Below are positions 35,902 to 43,489 of a stretch of 64,000 nt of DNA, piece by piece; within the stretch, counting starts at the first letter, position 1; each line of letters starts with the position of its first letter. Where the stretch lies: positions 124,001 to 188,000 of the forward strand of contig NZ_JAUSTE010000009.1 in NCBI RefSeq assembly GCF_030812675.1. The letters are read 5' to 3'. The translations under genes were made by a program, and so were the position numbers. This stretch comes from Sinomonas atrocyanea (GTDB lineage Bacteria; Actinomycetota; Actinomycetes; Actinomycetales; Micrococcaceae). A model generated the notes under the pieces. It made no database searches. It saw only the letters and a list, made by a program, of their open reading frames with translations, and was not told the DNA's origin.

Positions 35902-36354
35902 TCAGGGCTCCCGGCTGAGTCCTGGACGGTAGTCGGGGTCGAGATGGTGGCAGGGGGTGAGGAAATTCTCGGTGAACTCGCCTCTTGAGACCTTCACGGG
36001 GATCTCGCCTTCGAGGCCGAGTTCGATGATGTCGTTCCCCGACTTGAGGTCCTCGGCTGCGAGGGCCTCGATCCGGGCTGCGATCTGCCCGGCCTGCCAG
36101 GCGTTGACCATCCAGGTGAACTGGTTGTGGTCGGCTGTGGGTCTGAGCCCATAGGGTGCGTCGTTTCCCTCTCCCGGGATGATGGTCAACTTCGAGCGCC
36201 CACCGGCGTCTCGGAGCACCTTGCGGACGTCGACCGGTGCCGGGTTCTGTTCGTAGCCCCGGAGGACCTCGGCCAATGCCACGAGGTCTTCGCGGTTGCC
36301 GAGGAAGAGGAACATCGGGTTGTAGTCGCTGGGCATGTGGTCGAAGCGCAGCAT
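35902..36354 (-). CDS. Hypothetical protein, last gene of the dioxygenase operon
   Basis: A 150-aa soluble protein of unrecognised family, starting MLRFDHMPSDYNPMFLFLGN. It is acidic, with a conserved-looking middle (LTIIPGEGNDAPYGLRPTAD) and a C-terminal part ELGLEGEIPVKVSRGEFTEN. GGAGGG precedes its ATG and the 57-aa gene ends 14 nt upstream, so it belongs to the operon. A role in dioxygenase assembly, regulation or substrate handling is possible; nothing in the sequence shows which. Confidence 0.8.
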   Translation of the reverse strand: MLRFDHMPSDYNPMFLFLGNREDLVALAEVLRGYEQNPAPVDVRKVLRDAGGRSKLTIIPGEGNDAPYGLRPTADHNQFTWMVNAWQAGQIAARIEALAAEDLKSGNDIIELGLEGEIPVKVSRGEFTENFLTPCHHLDPDYRPGLSREP

Positions 36355-36368
36355 GATCCCTCCTTGGT

Positions 36369-36542
36369 TCAGTCGTGCAGGACTCGTGCGATGTCCTGGG
36401 AATGGGTCAGCTCGCCGGCCTCGGCGCCGTCCGGCCGCGCCTCAACCCATTGGCCATCGCCCATGTTCTCCTCGACTGTTGCCCTGCGCCCGTCGACGAG
36501 CTCGATTCGGGTGCCCGCTGCGAGGTCAAGCATGTTGATCAT
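36369..36542 (-). CDS. 57-aa hypothetical protein in the dioxygenase operon
   Basis: A very small gene: MINMLDLAAGTRIELVDGRR, then ATVEENMGDGQWVEARPDGA and EAGELTHSQDIARVLHD. AAGGAA lies 6 nt before the ATG and codon bias matches the operon. The short beta-rich pattern (LVDGRRATVEENMGDGQWV) suggests a small beta-barrel domain. It is followed by the 150-aa gene. Function unknown. Confidence 0.75.
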   Translation of the reverse strand: MINMLDLAAGTRIELVDGRRATVEENMGDGQWVEARPDGAEAGELTHSQDIARVLHD

Positions 36543-36569
36543 CGGCTGTTCCTTGCGTGAATTGGTGGT

Positions 36570-37154
36570 TTAGAAGAAGGCGGTGAGGTTCTTGGCGAGC
36601 AGGACGTTCTGGTCGAGGATGATCTCCCGTCGGGCGATCCTCCAGCCTTCCTCGGTGAGCCTGAGGGTGTCGGTGCGCTTGCCGACGAAGGTGTAGGTCT
36701 CGTACTCGACGCGGTTCTGGTAGACGAGGAACCGGGATCGGACTTCGGCCTCGAGTTGGCTGTTCTCGTTCTCCCTTGTGGTCAGGATCTGGACGTTCGA
36801 GACCATGTGGCAGACGCGTGAGAGGGGCTCCTCGGCGTAGTGCACGCCGGTGAGGATCTGGTCGACGCGCTTGCCGAGGGTCCACTTGTCCTCGTCGAAC
36901 CAGCTGATTCCTTCGCCGGAGCGGGTGTTCTCGCGGTCTGAGTGCTGGCCGAACTTGACGTTGCGCCGGATCGGCATGAAGTACTTGACGTCTTCTGTGA
37001 AGAGGTCGAGCCAGGCCTTGAAGTTGCGGCTGTCGAGGAGCTCGGCCTCGCTGTAGAGGAAGTCCTCGAGGTCGGCCCTGAGACGGTAGTAGGTCTCGTC
37101 CCGAGCGGGGTGGTATCCGGCTGGCGCTTCCGCGGTGGTTTCCTGGATGGTCAT
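36570..37154 (-). CDS. Aromatic-ring-hydroxylating dioxygenase, beta subunit
   Basis: A 194-aa SnoaL-like cone-shaped subunit that supports the alpha3beta3 hexamer of Rieske non-heme iron dioxygenases. Typical motifs: FLYSEAELLDSRNFKAWLDL, FTEDVKYFMPIRRNV, and RIARREIILDQNVLLAKNLT near the end. It overlaps the dehydrogenase gene by 4 nt (ATGA). The order alpha, dehydrogenase, beta is unusual because alpha and beta are normally adjacent. Confidence 0.93.
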   Translation of the reverse strand: MTIQETTAEAPAGYHPARDETYYRLRADLEDFLYSEAELLDSRNFKAWLDLFTEDVKYFMPIRRNVKFGQHSDRENTRSGEGISWFDEDKWTLGKRVDQILTGVHYAEEPLSRVCHMVSNVQILTTRENENSQLEAEVRSRFLVYQNRVEYETYTFVGKRTDTLRLTEEGWRIARREIILDQNVLLAKNLTAFF

Positions 37155-37954
37155 GATTCCTTCTTCCTGTTCACGGGGCCGCCCTGGTGGGAGAAGCAGC
37201 CGACATCCACGACCGTGCCGGAGATGGCCTCGGCCGCATCGCTGATGAGGAACGCCACGACATTGGCGATGTCGTTGCCGTTGACGGGGCGTCCCGCGGC
37301 CGAGCCGGCGGCACCCTTCCCGAACGAGGCCGCGTTCGCCCCCATGCGGCCGAGCGAGATCCCGGAGACGATCCCGCCGCCGCCAGGGACGACGGTGTTG
37401 ACCCGGACCCGGTCGTGGAAGAAGTCGTAGGCCGTCGCGGCGGAGAGGGCGAACAGCCCGCCCTTGCTGGCCGCGTACGCGGCCATGTTCGGCTTCCCCC
37501 AGCCCGCGCCGGAGCCGATGTTCACGATCGAGCCGCCGCCGCCCTCGAGCAGGTGCGGCAGCACGGCGCGGGAGGTCAGGTACGGGCCCTTGAGGTTCAC
37601 CGAGAGGATCCGCTCGAAGAGTTCCTCGTCGGTGTCCAGGACCGTTCCGAGGGGGCCGACGGCGGCGTTGTTCACGAGGGCGTCGATCCTGCCGTGGTGG
37701 GTAAGCGTGTGGTCGACGACTCCGGCGACTGCCGCCGCGTCGGTGACGTCGGCATCGAGCACCTCCACGCTCAGGCCGCGCCGCTCGACCTCTGAGCGCA
37801 GGCTGCTCACCGATCCCTCGGCGGTGCTGGAGACCTGGGCTGCCTCGAGCCCGAATGCCACGACACTGTGGCCCTTCTCGGCCAGGCCGAGGGTGATGTC
37901 ACGACCGATGCCGAAGGTCCCCCCGGTGACGACCGCGACCTTGGATCCGTTCAC
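37151..37954 (-). CDS. SDR dehydrogenase, probably cis-dihydrodiol dehydrogenase
   Basis: A 267-aa SDR placed between the alpha and beta dioxygenase genes, so the likely reaction is oxidation of the arene cis-dihydrodiol to a catechol with NAD. NAD site VAVVTGGTFGIGRDITLGL; NNAAVGP; catalytic Ser in IVNIGSGAGWGKP and Tyr-Lys in YAASKGG. The GTG start at 37954 overlaps the alpha stop (GTGA). A general SDR reductase is the alternative. Confidence 0.85.
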   Translation of the reverse strand: MNGSKVAVVTGGTFGIGRDITLGLAEKGHSVVAFGLEAAQVSSTAEGSVSSLRSEVERRGLSVEVLDADVTDAAAVAGVVDHTLTHHGRIDALVNNAAVGPLGTVLDTDEELFERILSVNLKGPYLTSRAVLPHLLEGGGGSIVNIGSGAGWGKPNMAAYAASKGGLFALSAATAYDFFHDRVRVNTVVPGGGGIVSGISLGRMGANAASFGKGAAGSAAGRPVNGNDIANVVAFLISDAAEAISGTVVDVGCFSHQGGPVNRKKES

Positions 37955-39291
37955 TTCCCTGCCCCGCCAAGGATCGCGTCCCAGGAGGCGCCGCGCATGT
38001 AGTTCTGCCAAGTGCGGTAGTAGCCGCGGGCCATCTGCTCGGTGGGCTGGAGGGTGATGTCGCCGCGGTAGCCCTCGTAGCCGTCCTGGGCCAGGCCGAG
38101 GGACTGCTGGTAGTTGAAGGGGTAGCGCCGTGCCACGGTGCCGGTGCTCGCCGCGGTGGCATAGAGCCAGTTCTCCATGTCGTCCTGCTCGGTCATCCCG
38201 GCAGGGCCCGAGTAGCGCATGTAGTAGCGGCGCAGGTAGTCCTTGACCTCGGTGGGTGCGTCCTTGTCCACGAGGAAGTACCGCCAGGCCTCGGTGCTCG
38301 TAGGGGAGTGCGGGTGCCAAGCGCACAGCCCGCGCGGCTGGCGGCCGTGGTAGGAGGTGTTCGGGAAGATCGAGCCGACGAACGGCAGGAGCCGGGCCTC
38401 CTCGCCGAGGCGGGCCTTGCGCTCCTCGTAGCAGTGGCGGAAGTACTCCTCGAGGACCGGGCTGTCCAGGAACGACTCGATGTACTCGTTCTCGGTGGGC
38501 TGCAGCGCGGAGTGGACGCCGTGGCCCTGGGGGAAGCTGGCCCAGATGTGCTGGGCCTTCTCGAGCTCGTCGTCGCGGCGGCCCTTCTTCCCGGACTCGG
38601 CGCTGGGCCCGATGCCGATGAGGTCCACTGAGCGGTGGCTGGGGTTGTGGTAGGTGTCGCCGAGGAAGTTCTCGGCGGCGAACTTCCAGTTGGAGGGCAG
38701 GATCCACTTGTGGATGCCGATGACTTCGGATCCGCCCGCGCGGCCGTCTCGGCAGTCCAGGGCCTGGTCGAGGTGGATCTTCGCGTCACCGAGGTAGGTC
38801 AGGAAATCGGGGGCGTCCTTGTCCCAGGTGGCCCAGATGGTGCCCTTGTAGTTGGCGATCCTGCCCACGGAGACGAGTCCGTTGGCTTCGCGGTCGAGGT
38901 TGCCCTCGTACAGGGTGCGGTACTGGGGAACGCCCTGGAGCTTGCCGTCGGTGGTGTAGGTCCAGGAGTGGTAAGGGCAGGTGAACAGGGAAGTGTTGCC
39001 AGACTCGTAGCGGCAGACCTTCATGCCGCGGTGGCGGCAGGAGTTGAGGAAGACTTGGATCTTGCCGGCCTTGTCGCGGCACAGGATCACCGATTCCTCG
39101 CCCATACGGGAGGTGAAGAAGTCGCCCTTCTCGGGGATCTGGCTCTCGTGCCCGACGAAGAGCCAGGCGCGGGTGAAGACCTTGTCGAGCTCCTCCTTGT
39201 AGAGGTCGGCGTCGACGAAGAGCTCGCGGCTGATGTAGCCCCGCTCGATGTCGACGAGGCCGTCCACGGCCTCGGTGGTGATGTCAGTCAT
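37951..39291 (-). CDS. Aromatic-ring-hydroxylating dioxygenase, alpha subunit (Rieske)
   Basis: The 446-aa catalytic subunit. N-terminal Rieske domain: CRHRG and CPYHSW supply the Cys2His2 ligands. The mononuclear iron site is in ENFLGDTYHNPSHRS; here the two histidines are three residues apart, where naphthalene-type enzymes have four. The C-terminal acidic ligand region is not assigned. The enzyme inserts both atoms of O2 into an aromatic ring; the substrate cannot be read from sequence, although the ACS-like transporter points to an aromatic acid. ATGA overlap with the reductase gene. Confidence 0.93.
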   Translation of the reverse strand: MTDITTEAVDGLVDIERGYISRELFVDADLYKEELDKVFTRAWLFVGHESQIPEKGDFFTSRMGEESVILCRDKAGKIQVFLNSCRHRGMKVCRYESGNTSLFTCPYHSWTYTTDGKLQGVPQYRTLYEGNLDREANGLVSVGRIANYKGTIWATWDKDAPDFLTYLGDAKIHLDQALDCRDGRAGGSEVIGIHKWILPSNWKFAAENFLGDTYHNPSHRSVDLIGIGPSAESGKKGRRDDELEKAQHIWASFPQGHGVHSALQPTENEYIESFLDSPVLEEYFRHCYEERKARLGEEARLLPFVGSIFPNTSYHGRQPRGLCAWHPHSPTSTEAWRYFLVDKDAPTEVKDYLRRYYMRYSGPAGMTEQDDMENWLYATAASTGTVARRYPFNYQQSLGLAQDGYEGYRGDITLQPTEQMARGYYRTWQNYMRGASWDAILGGAGK

Positions 39292-40562
39292 CGTGTCGTC
39301 CTTTCCAGAAGTCGGTGGTTGGTGGGGGCCCCTTCCGGGGCGGCGTGGAGGGCTTTGCGGAGGGTGAAGCCGGGCTGGTGCAGCTGTTCCTCGGTGATCT
39401 GGGCACCGTTGGCCAGGAGCCGGCGGCTGGCGAGGTGGTCGCCGGGGCTGTTGACCGATTCGACGGCGGCGAGCCTGCCGTCCCGGACCCGTGCGACGGA
39501 GAAGTGGCCGGCGCCGGGGTCGCCCAGCACGACGGTGCCGTCGGTGGGCTGGGCGAGCCCGGCGATCTGGAGCTTGTCGCCGGTCTGGTGGCTCCAGAAC
39601 CAGGGCACGTCGGCGTAGTCGCCGTCCTGGCTGCACAGGCGGCGGGCGAGGAACCTTGCCTGGTCTGCGGCGTTCTGGACGGATTCGACCCGCACAAGGC
39701 CTGCCGTTTCGGGGCGTGGGTGGCTGGCGCAGTCGCCGATCGCGAAGACAGAGGGGTCCGACGTCGTCAGTCCGGAGTCGACGACGATCCCGTTGCCGAC
39801 TGCCAGACCAGCTTCCTGGGCGAGCTCTGCGTTGGGGATGACGCCGATGCCGACGAGGACGAGGTCCACGGGCAGCGTCCTGTCCCCGATACGCACAGCG
39901 GTGACCCGGCCGTCCTCGGCCCGCTGGAATTCGTCGACGGAGGTGCTGCACAGCACCTCCGCTCCCCACGCGGTGTGGCGGGCCGCGAAGTAGACCGAGA
40001 TCTCCTCGGAGACAGCCCTGCCCATGACGCGGTCGGCCATCTCGACGACGGTGACGCGGGCCCCGGCGAGGCGCGCCACTGAGGCGAACTCGAGGCCGAT
40101 GAAGCCTGCTCCAACGATGAGGATGTCCTGGGCGGCGCCGAGTGCCTCGCGCAGCCGCGCGGCGTCGTCCCTGGTCCGCAGGTAGTGGACGTTGGCGGGC
40201 TCTCTGCCTTCCAAGGGCAGCCTGCGGTTGCGGGCGCCGGTTGCGAGTACGAGCTGCGTGTAGGGCACTCGCCGGCCCGAGGCGAGGGTCACGGCGGCCT
40301 CTTCCCGGCAGATCCGGGCTGCAGGGTCTGCGGTGACGACTTCGATAGCGTGCTTCTCGTAGTAGTCGGCCGTGCGGAGTGGGAGCTCCAAGTCCGCGAG
40401 CTGCCCGGACATGTACTCCTTGGACAGGGGCGGGCGCTGGTAGGGGAGGTGCTCCTCGTCGCCGATGAGGGTGATCTTCTCTGAGTAGCCGAGCTCTCGG
40501 AGGGAGATCGCGAGCTGTGCGCCGGCCTGCCCGGCGCCGATGATGACGGTTCCTGTGTTCAC
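39288..40562 (-). CDS. FAD-dependent ferredoxin reductase of the dioxygenase
   Basis: A 424-aa putidaredoxin-reductase-type flavoprotein that passes electrons from NADH to the ferredoxin. FAD site VIIGAGQAGAQLAISLRELG, NADH site ILIVGAGFIGLEFASVARLA, and VFAIGDCASHPRP near the C-terminus. The GTG start overlaps the ferredoxin stop (GTGA). Confidence 0.93.
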   Translation of the reverse strand: MNTGTVIIGAGQAGAQLAISLRELGYSEKITLIGDEEHLPYQRPPLSKEYMSGQLADLELPLRTADYYEKHAIEVVTADPAARICREEAAVTLASGRRVPYTQLVLATGARNRRLPLEGREPANVHYLRTRDDAARLREALGAAQDILIVGAGFIGLEFASVARLAGARVTVVEMADRVMGRAVSEEISVYFAARHTAWGAEVLCSTSVDEFQRAEDGRVTAVRIGDRTLPVDLVLVGIGVIPNAELAQEAGLAVGNGIVVDSGLTTSDPSVFAIGDCASHPRPETAGLVRVESVQNAADQARFLARRLCSQDGDYADVPWFWSHQTGDKLQIAGLAQPTDGTVVLGDPGAGHFSVARVRDGRLAAVESVNSPGDHLASRRLLANGAQITEEQLHQPGFTLRKALHAAPEGAPTNHRLLERTTR

Positions 40563-40879
40563 TGGGACTCCGGGAGGTTCAGTACCAGGCCGTCGAGTTC
40601 GTCTCGCATCCTGATCTGGCAGGAGAGGCGGCTGTTGGGCTGGCGGGTGCAGGTGGTGAATTCGAGCATGTCGTCCTCGTCGAGCCCGGGCTGGCCCACC
40701 TGGGTCAGCCATTGTTCGTCGACGAAGACGTGGCAGGTGGCGCAGGAGGCCTCGCCGCCGCAGTCGGCGGCGATTCCCTCGACGCCGCCGGTGAGGGCGG
40801 CGCGCATGGCGCTCGATCCCTCCGCGGCGTCCACTTCCTGCGTCTCACCCTCTGGGTGGACGAATACGATCTTCGGCAT
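40559..40879 (-). CDS. [2Fe-2S] ferredoxin, adrenodoxin/putidaredoxin type
   Basis: A 106-aa ferredoxin with cluster ligands C40, C46, C49 and C87 (CGGEASCATC, CX5CX2C then CX37C). The type differs from the Rieske ferredoxins of many ring dioxygenases and pairs with the putidaredoxin-reductase-like partner, as in dibenzofuran-type systems. GGAG lies upstream; start and transporter stop share one base (TAATG). Confidence 0.93.
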   Translation of the reverse strand: MPKIVFVHPEGETQEVDAAEGSSAMRAALTGGVEGIAADCGGEASCATCHVFVDEQWLTQVGQPGLDEDDMLEFTTCTRQPNSRLSCQIRMRDELDGLVLNLPESQ

Positions 40880-42141
40880 TACGCCGTCTCCTTCTCTGCA
40901 GACCGGACTGTTGGCTCCGCCCGTCGTTCCCGGACGAAGAAGAGGATCACGAGGCCCACGACGGGGCCCGCGGCGAGGGCCAGGAAGGCCGATTCGAACG
41001 AGTGGCTCGCTGCGAAGACCGCGCCGACGACCAAGGGGGCCGAGACGCTCCCGAGCTGCCAGATCCCGTTGGCTACTCCGGAGGCGCTGCCCGAGACGGT
41101 CCCGGGCACGATGCGGGGCACGAGGGAGACCAGCAGCGGCGACCAGCCGTAGGCGGTGAAGCCCAGGAACGGCGCGGCCCAGATGAAGGCGGTCGGGGTG
41201 TCGAGCGCGCCGAACACCATCAGGAGGGCGGTGAAGGCGGCAAGCAGGACGATCGAGGGGATCTTCCGGGCTCCCCCGAAGAAGCGGTCGCAGACCCATC
41301 CGATGATCGGCTTCGCCGCGATGGCCGCGAAGGCAGCGATGGCGACGACGAGCCCGGCCGTGACAGGGGAGACGCCCTTGCCCTTGATCATCAGGGCGTT
41401 CGCCCACGTGACGAAGCCGTACAGGCCCCAGAAGGCACCGAATCCGCCCAGGCAGGTCAGGAGCAGGTTCGAGTTGCGGAGCAGGCCTACGACGTCGCGC
41501 TTGAAGCCGCCCTTGGCCATCTGGCCCCGCTCGGCCAGCAGCGGGCCCGGCCGGAGGGTGAAGAACAGGGCGATCGCGAGCACGACCGAGATGGCGCCGA
41601 AGAGCAGGTACGAGGTGCGCCATCCGGAGGCCGTGATGAGCGCGGGCACGACGAGGTTGGCGACAGCAGTGCCGATGGAGGTGGCGGTAGTGAAGATGCC
41701 CAGGGCGAGCCCGAGGTCCTTGGACTTGAACCAGCTCACGATCAGGCGGATTCCGGCTGCGTAGTCAGCTCCGGCGAAGAAGCCGACGATGGCCTGGACG
41801 GCGATCCCGACGGCGGCACTGGTGACCGAGCCGAACAGCATCATCGTCACGCCGGCCCCCAGCAGGGAGATCGTCAGGACGATGCGGCCCCCGAACGCGT
41901 CCGAGGCGAAGCCGCTCCAGACGTTCGTGACCACGTAGCCGACGTAGTAGGCGGTAGCGAAGGCCCCGAGGCCCGCGATCGGCACAGCGAGGTTCTCACC
42001 GACGAAGACCGACGCCGGCCCCCACGTGGAGCGGTCTATCGAGGTGAGGGTGAACGATGCCCAGCAGGCGGCAAGAATCAGCCACCGGTATGAGGCCGCT
42101 CGGGTTTGAGGCTTCGCCTCGGTTGCTTCGACGCTCGACAT
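40879..42141 (-). CDS. MFS transporter, first gene of the dioxygenase operon
   Basis: A 420-aa 12-helix major facilitator, closest in appearance to the anion:cation symporter group that imports organic and aromatic acids. It begins SYRWLILAACWASFTLTSID and carries SWFKSKDLGLALGIFTTATS and VPGTVSGSASGVANGIWQLG. The start at 42141 is chosen by GGAGG upstream; the longer frame adds an unlikely N-terminus. Leading an operon for a ring dioxygenase, it is probably the substrate importer. Confidence 0.88.
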   Translation of the reverse strand: MSSVEATEAKPQTRAASYRWLILAACWASFTLTSIDRSTWGPASVFVGENLAVPIAGLGAFATAYYVGYVVTNVWSGFASDAFGGRIVLTISLLGAGVTMMLFGSVTSAAVGIAVQAIVGFFAGADYAAGIRLIVSWFKSKDLGLALGIFTTATSIGTAVANLVVPALITASGWRTSYLLFGAISVVLAIALFFTLRPGPLLAERGQMAKGGFKRDVVGLLRNSNLLLTCLGGFGAFWGLYGFVTWANALMIKGKGVSPVTAGLVVAIAAFAAIAAKPIIGWVCDRFFGGARKIPSIVLLAAFTALLMVFGALDTPTAFIWAAPFLGFTAYGWSPLLVSLVPRIVPGTVSGSASGVANGIWQLGSVSAPLVVGAVFAASHSFESAFLALAAGPVVGLVILFFVRERRAEPTVRSAEKETA

Positions 42142-42196
42142 TGAGCCTCCAGATGTTCTCAGGGATTCGGAAGGGAGAGGCGCCATCATTGCCAGT

Positions 42197-42244
42197 TCTA
42201 TCGCTGTGTGATAACGTAGTTTCAAGGAATGATTAGACGATAGA
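42197..42244. promoter_or_regulatory. Inverted repeat in the IclR/MFS divergent promoter
   Basis: TCTATCG (42197-42203) and CGATAGA (42238-42244) are perfect 7-bp arms 34 bp apart in an A/T-rich divergent region. They could be a binding site for the IclR regulator encoded immediately to the right. Confidence 0.4.
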
Positions 42245-42278
42245 TCAGTGCGTGTGATCGAGTCAACAAGGAGGGGCT

Positions 42279-43031
42279 ATGCCTGCTGCGAAGACGGGGG
42301 CCGACAGTGCCAGACGTGCCATCGACCTGCTGTTCGCCTTCGAACGGGTACCGCTGGCGACGGTCCGAGAGCTCGCTGAGGCGGTGGAGATGCCGGTGCC
42401 CTCGGCGCATCGGTACGTCGCCATGCTTCGGGACATGGGACTGGTCGAAGAGGCCGGCCGGAGCCAGTACCGCCTCACGATGAGGGTGATCGCGCTCGGC
42501 CATGCGGCCAGGCGCGCGACCTCGCTCATCGACGTCATCAGGCCGTTCATGCAGGCCCTCGCCGAGGAGACCCAGGAGACCGTGCTCCTCGTGCAGCCCA
42601 TCGCGGGGCTGCCCGTCTGCACCAACCGGATCGAGGCCCCCCGCCGGCTCCGGCTGTCCTTCGAGGTGGGCCAGCACCTCCCGCCCCTGCGGGGGGCCAG
42701 TGCGCACCTGCTGCTCGCGGCGCAGGCCGAGGAGGACCGCCTGTCCTACGCTAAGGAGGCGATCGCCCGCGGCGAGCTGCCGCCTGTCTCAGGCATCGAG
42801 GGCTTCCTCGAGGAAGTCAGAAGGGATGCCGAGCGCGGCTGGGCAGTCAGCCGCGAGGAGATCGACGAAGGCGTCTGGAGCGCCGCCGCATCGATCCAGA
42901 ACGAAGGAGTCTTCGTCGGAACCCTTTCGGTCCCGTGCCCTGCGTTCCTGATGAACGACGAGAAGGCCGAGGGCATCATCGACGCAGTGAAGAAGACTGC
43001 CCTGCAGATCAGCGAAACGCTCGGATCGTAG
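42279..43031 (+). CDS. IclR-family transcriptional regulator
   Basis: A 250-aa regulator with N-terminal winged helix (SARRAIDLLFAFERVPLATV then ELAEAVEMPVPSAHRYVAML) and C-terminal ligand-binding GAF-like domain ending SAAASIQNEGVFVGTLSVPC. AAGGAGG precedes its ATG. Divergent from the transporter-dioxygenase operon and most likely its substrate-responsive regulator; IclR proteins commonly control aromatic acid catabolism. Confidence 0.92.
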   Translation: MPAAKTGADSARRAIDLLFAFERVPLATVRELAEAVEMPVPSAHRYVAMLRDMGLVEEAGRSQYRLTMRVIALGHAARRATSLIDVIRPFMQALAEETQETVLLVQPIAGLPVCTNRIEAPRRLRLSFEVGQHLPPLRGASAHLLLAAQAEEDRLSYAKEAIARGELPPVSGIEGFLEEVRRDAERGWAVSREEIDEGVWSAAASIQNEGVFVGTLSVPCPAFLMNDEKAEGIIDAVKKTALQISETLGS

Positions 43032-43489
43032 CCTCCGGACAGGGCCAGCCGGGTGGTCGAAGCTGGAGGACGATTGGGCCTTCGCTGCCAGTGCTTCCGA
43101 TGGGGTCGGTCCCGCAGGGGCGACCGCCTGAGACGTCAGCATGCGGGTTATGAAACATTTGCTTGACATAAGGTCGATTATTGGCGCCCCCTTCGTGAGC
43201 CTGGGGTCGGCTCGCATCGGCTGCGGAAGCGTCGAACCAGCCTCTCCACGTGCGCCGTGGGGCTTTGTCCACGGGGAGTTGCCGACATATGTGCAGGGTC
43301 TTGCAGAGCATCCGAGCCCCGGATGCTCCGGAAGAGTCAGTCCAGCAGGCCGAATTGGGTCCAGCCAGCCGTTTCGGTTCGTCGATGATGTACTACCCAG
43401 CGCGCGCCCACGCTCGATTCCTTGGCATTGCGCTTGATATGGCGGTCTGAAGCCGCAGTTCCGACCTACCAAGCGGTCCCGCACTCCCC
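43032..43489. other. Intergenic region, no gene supported
   Basis: 458 bp between the IclR gene and the convergent DipZ-like gene. Open frames on both strands lack ribosome sites and family features. A TTGACA hexamer at 43163-43168 has no matching -10 at normal spacing. Confidence 0.6.

Noticed and set aside
43141-43437. A 98-codon plus-strand frame in the gap after the IclR gene
   Set aside because: No ribosome site and no conserved-looking segments. The apparent TTGACA nearby lacks a -10 partner.
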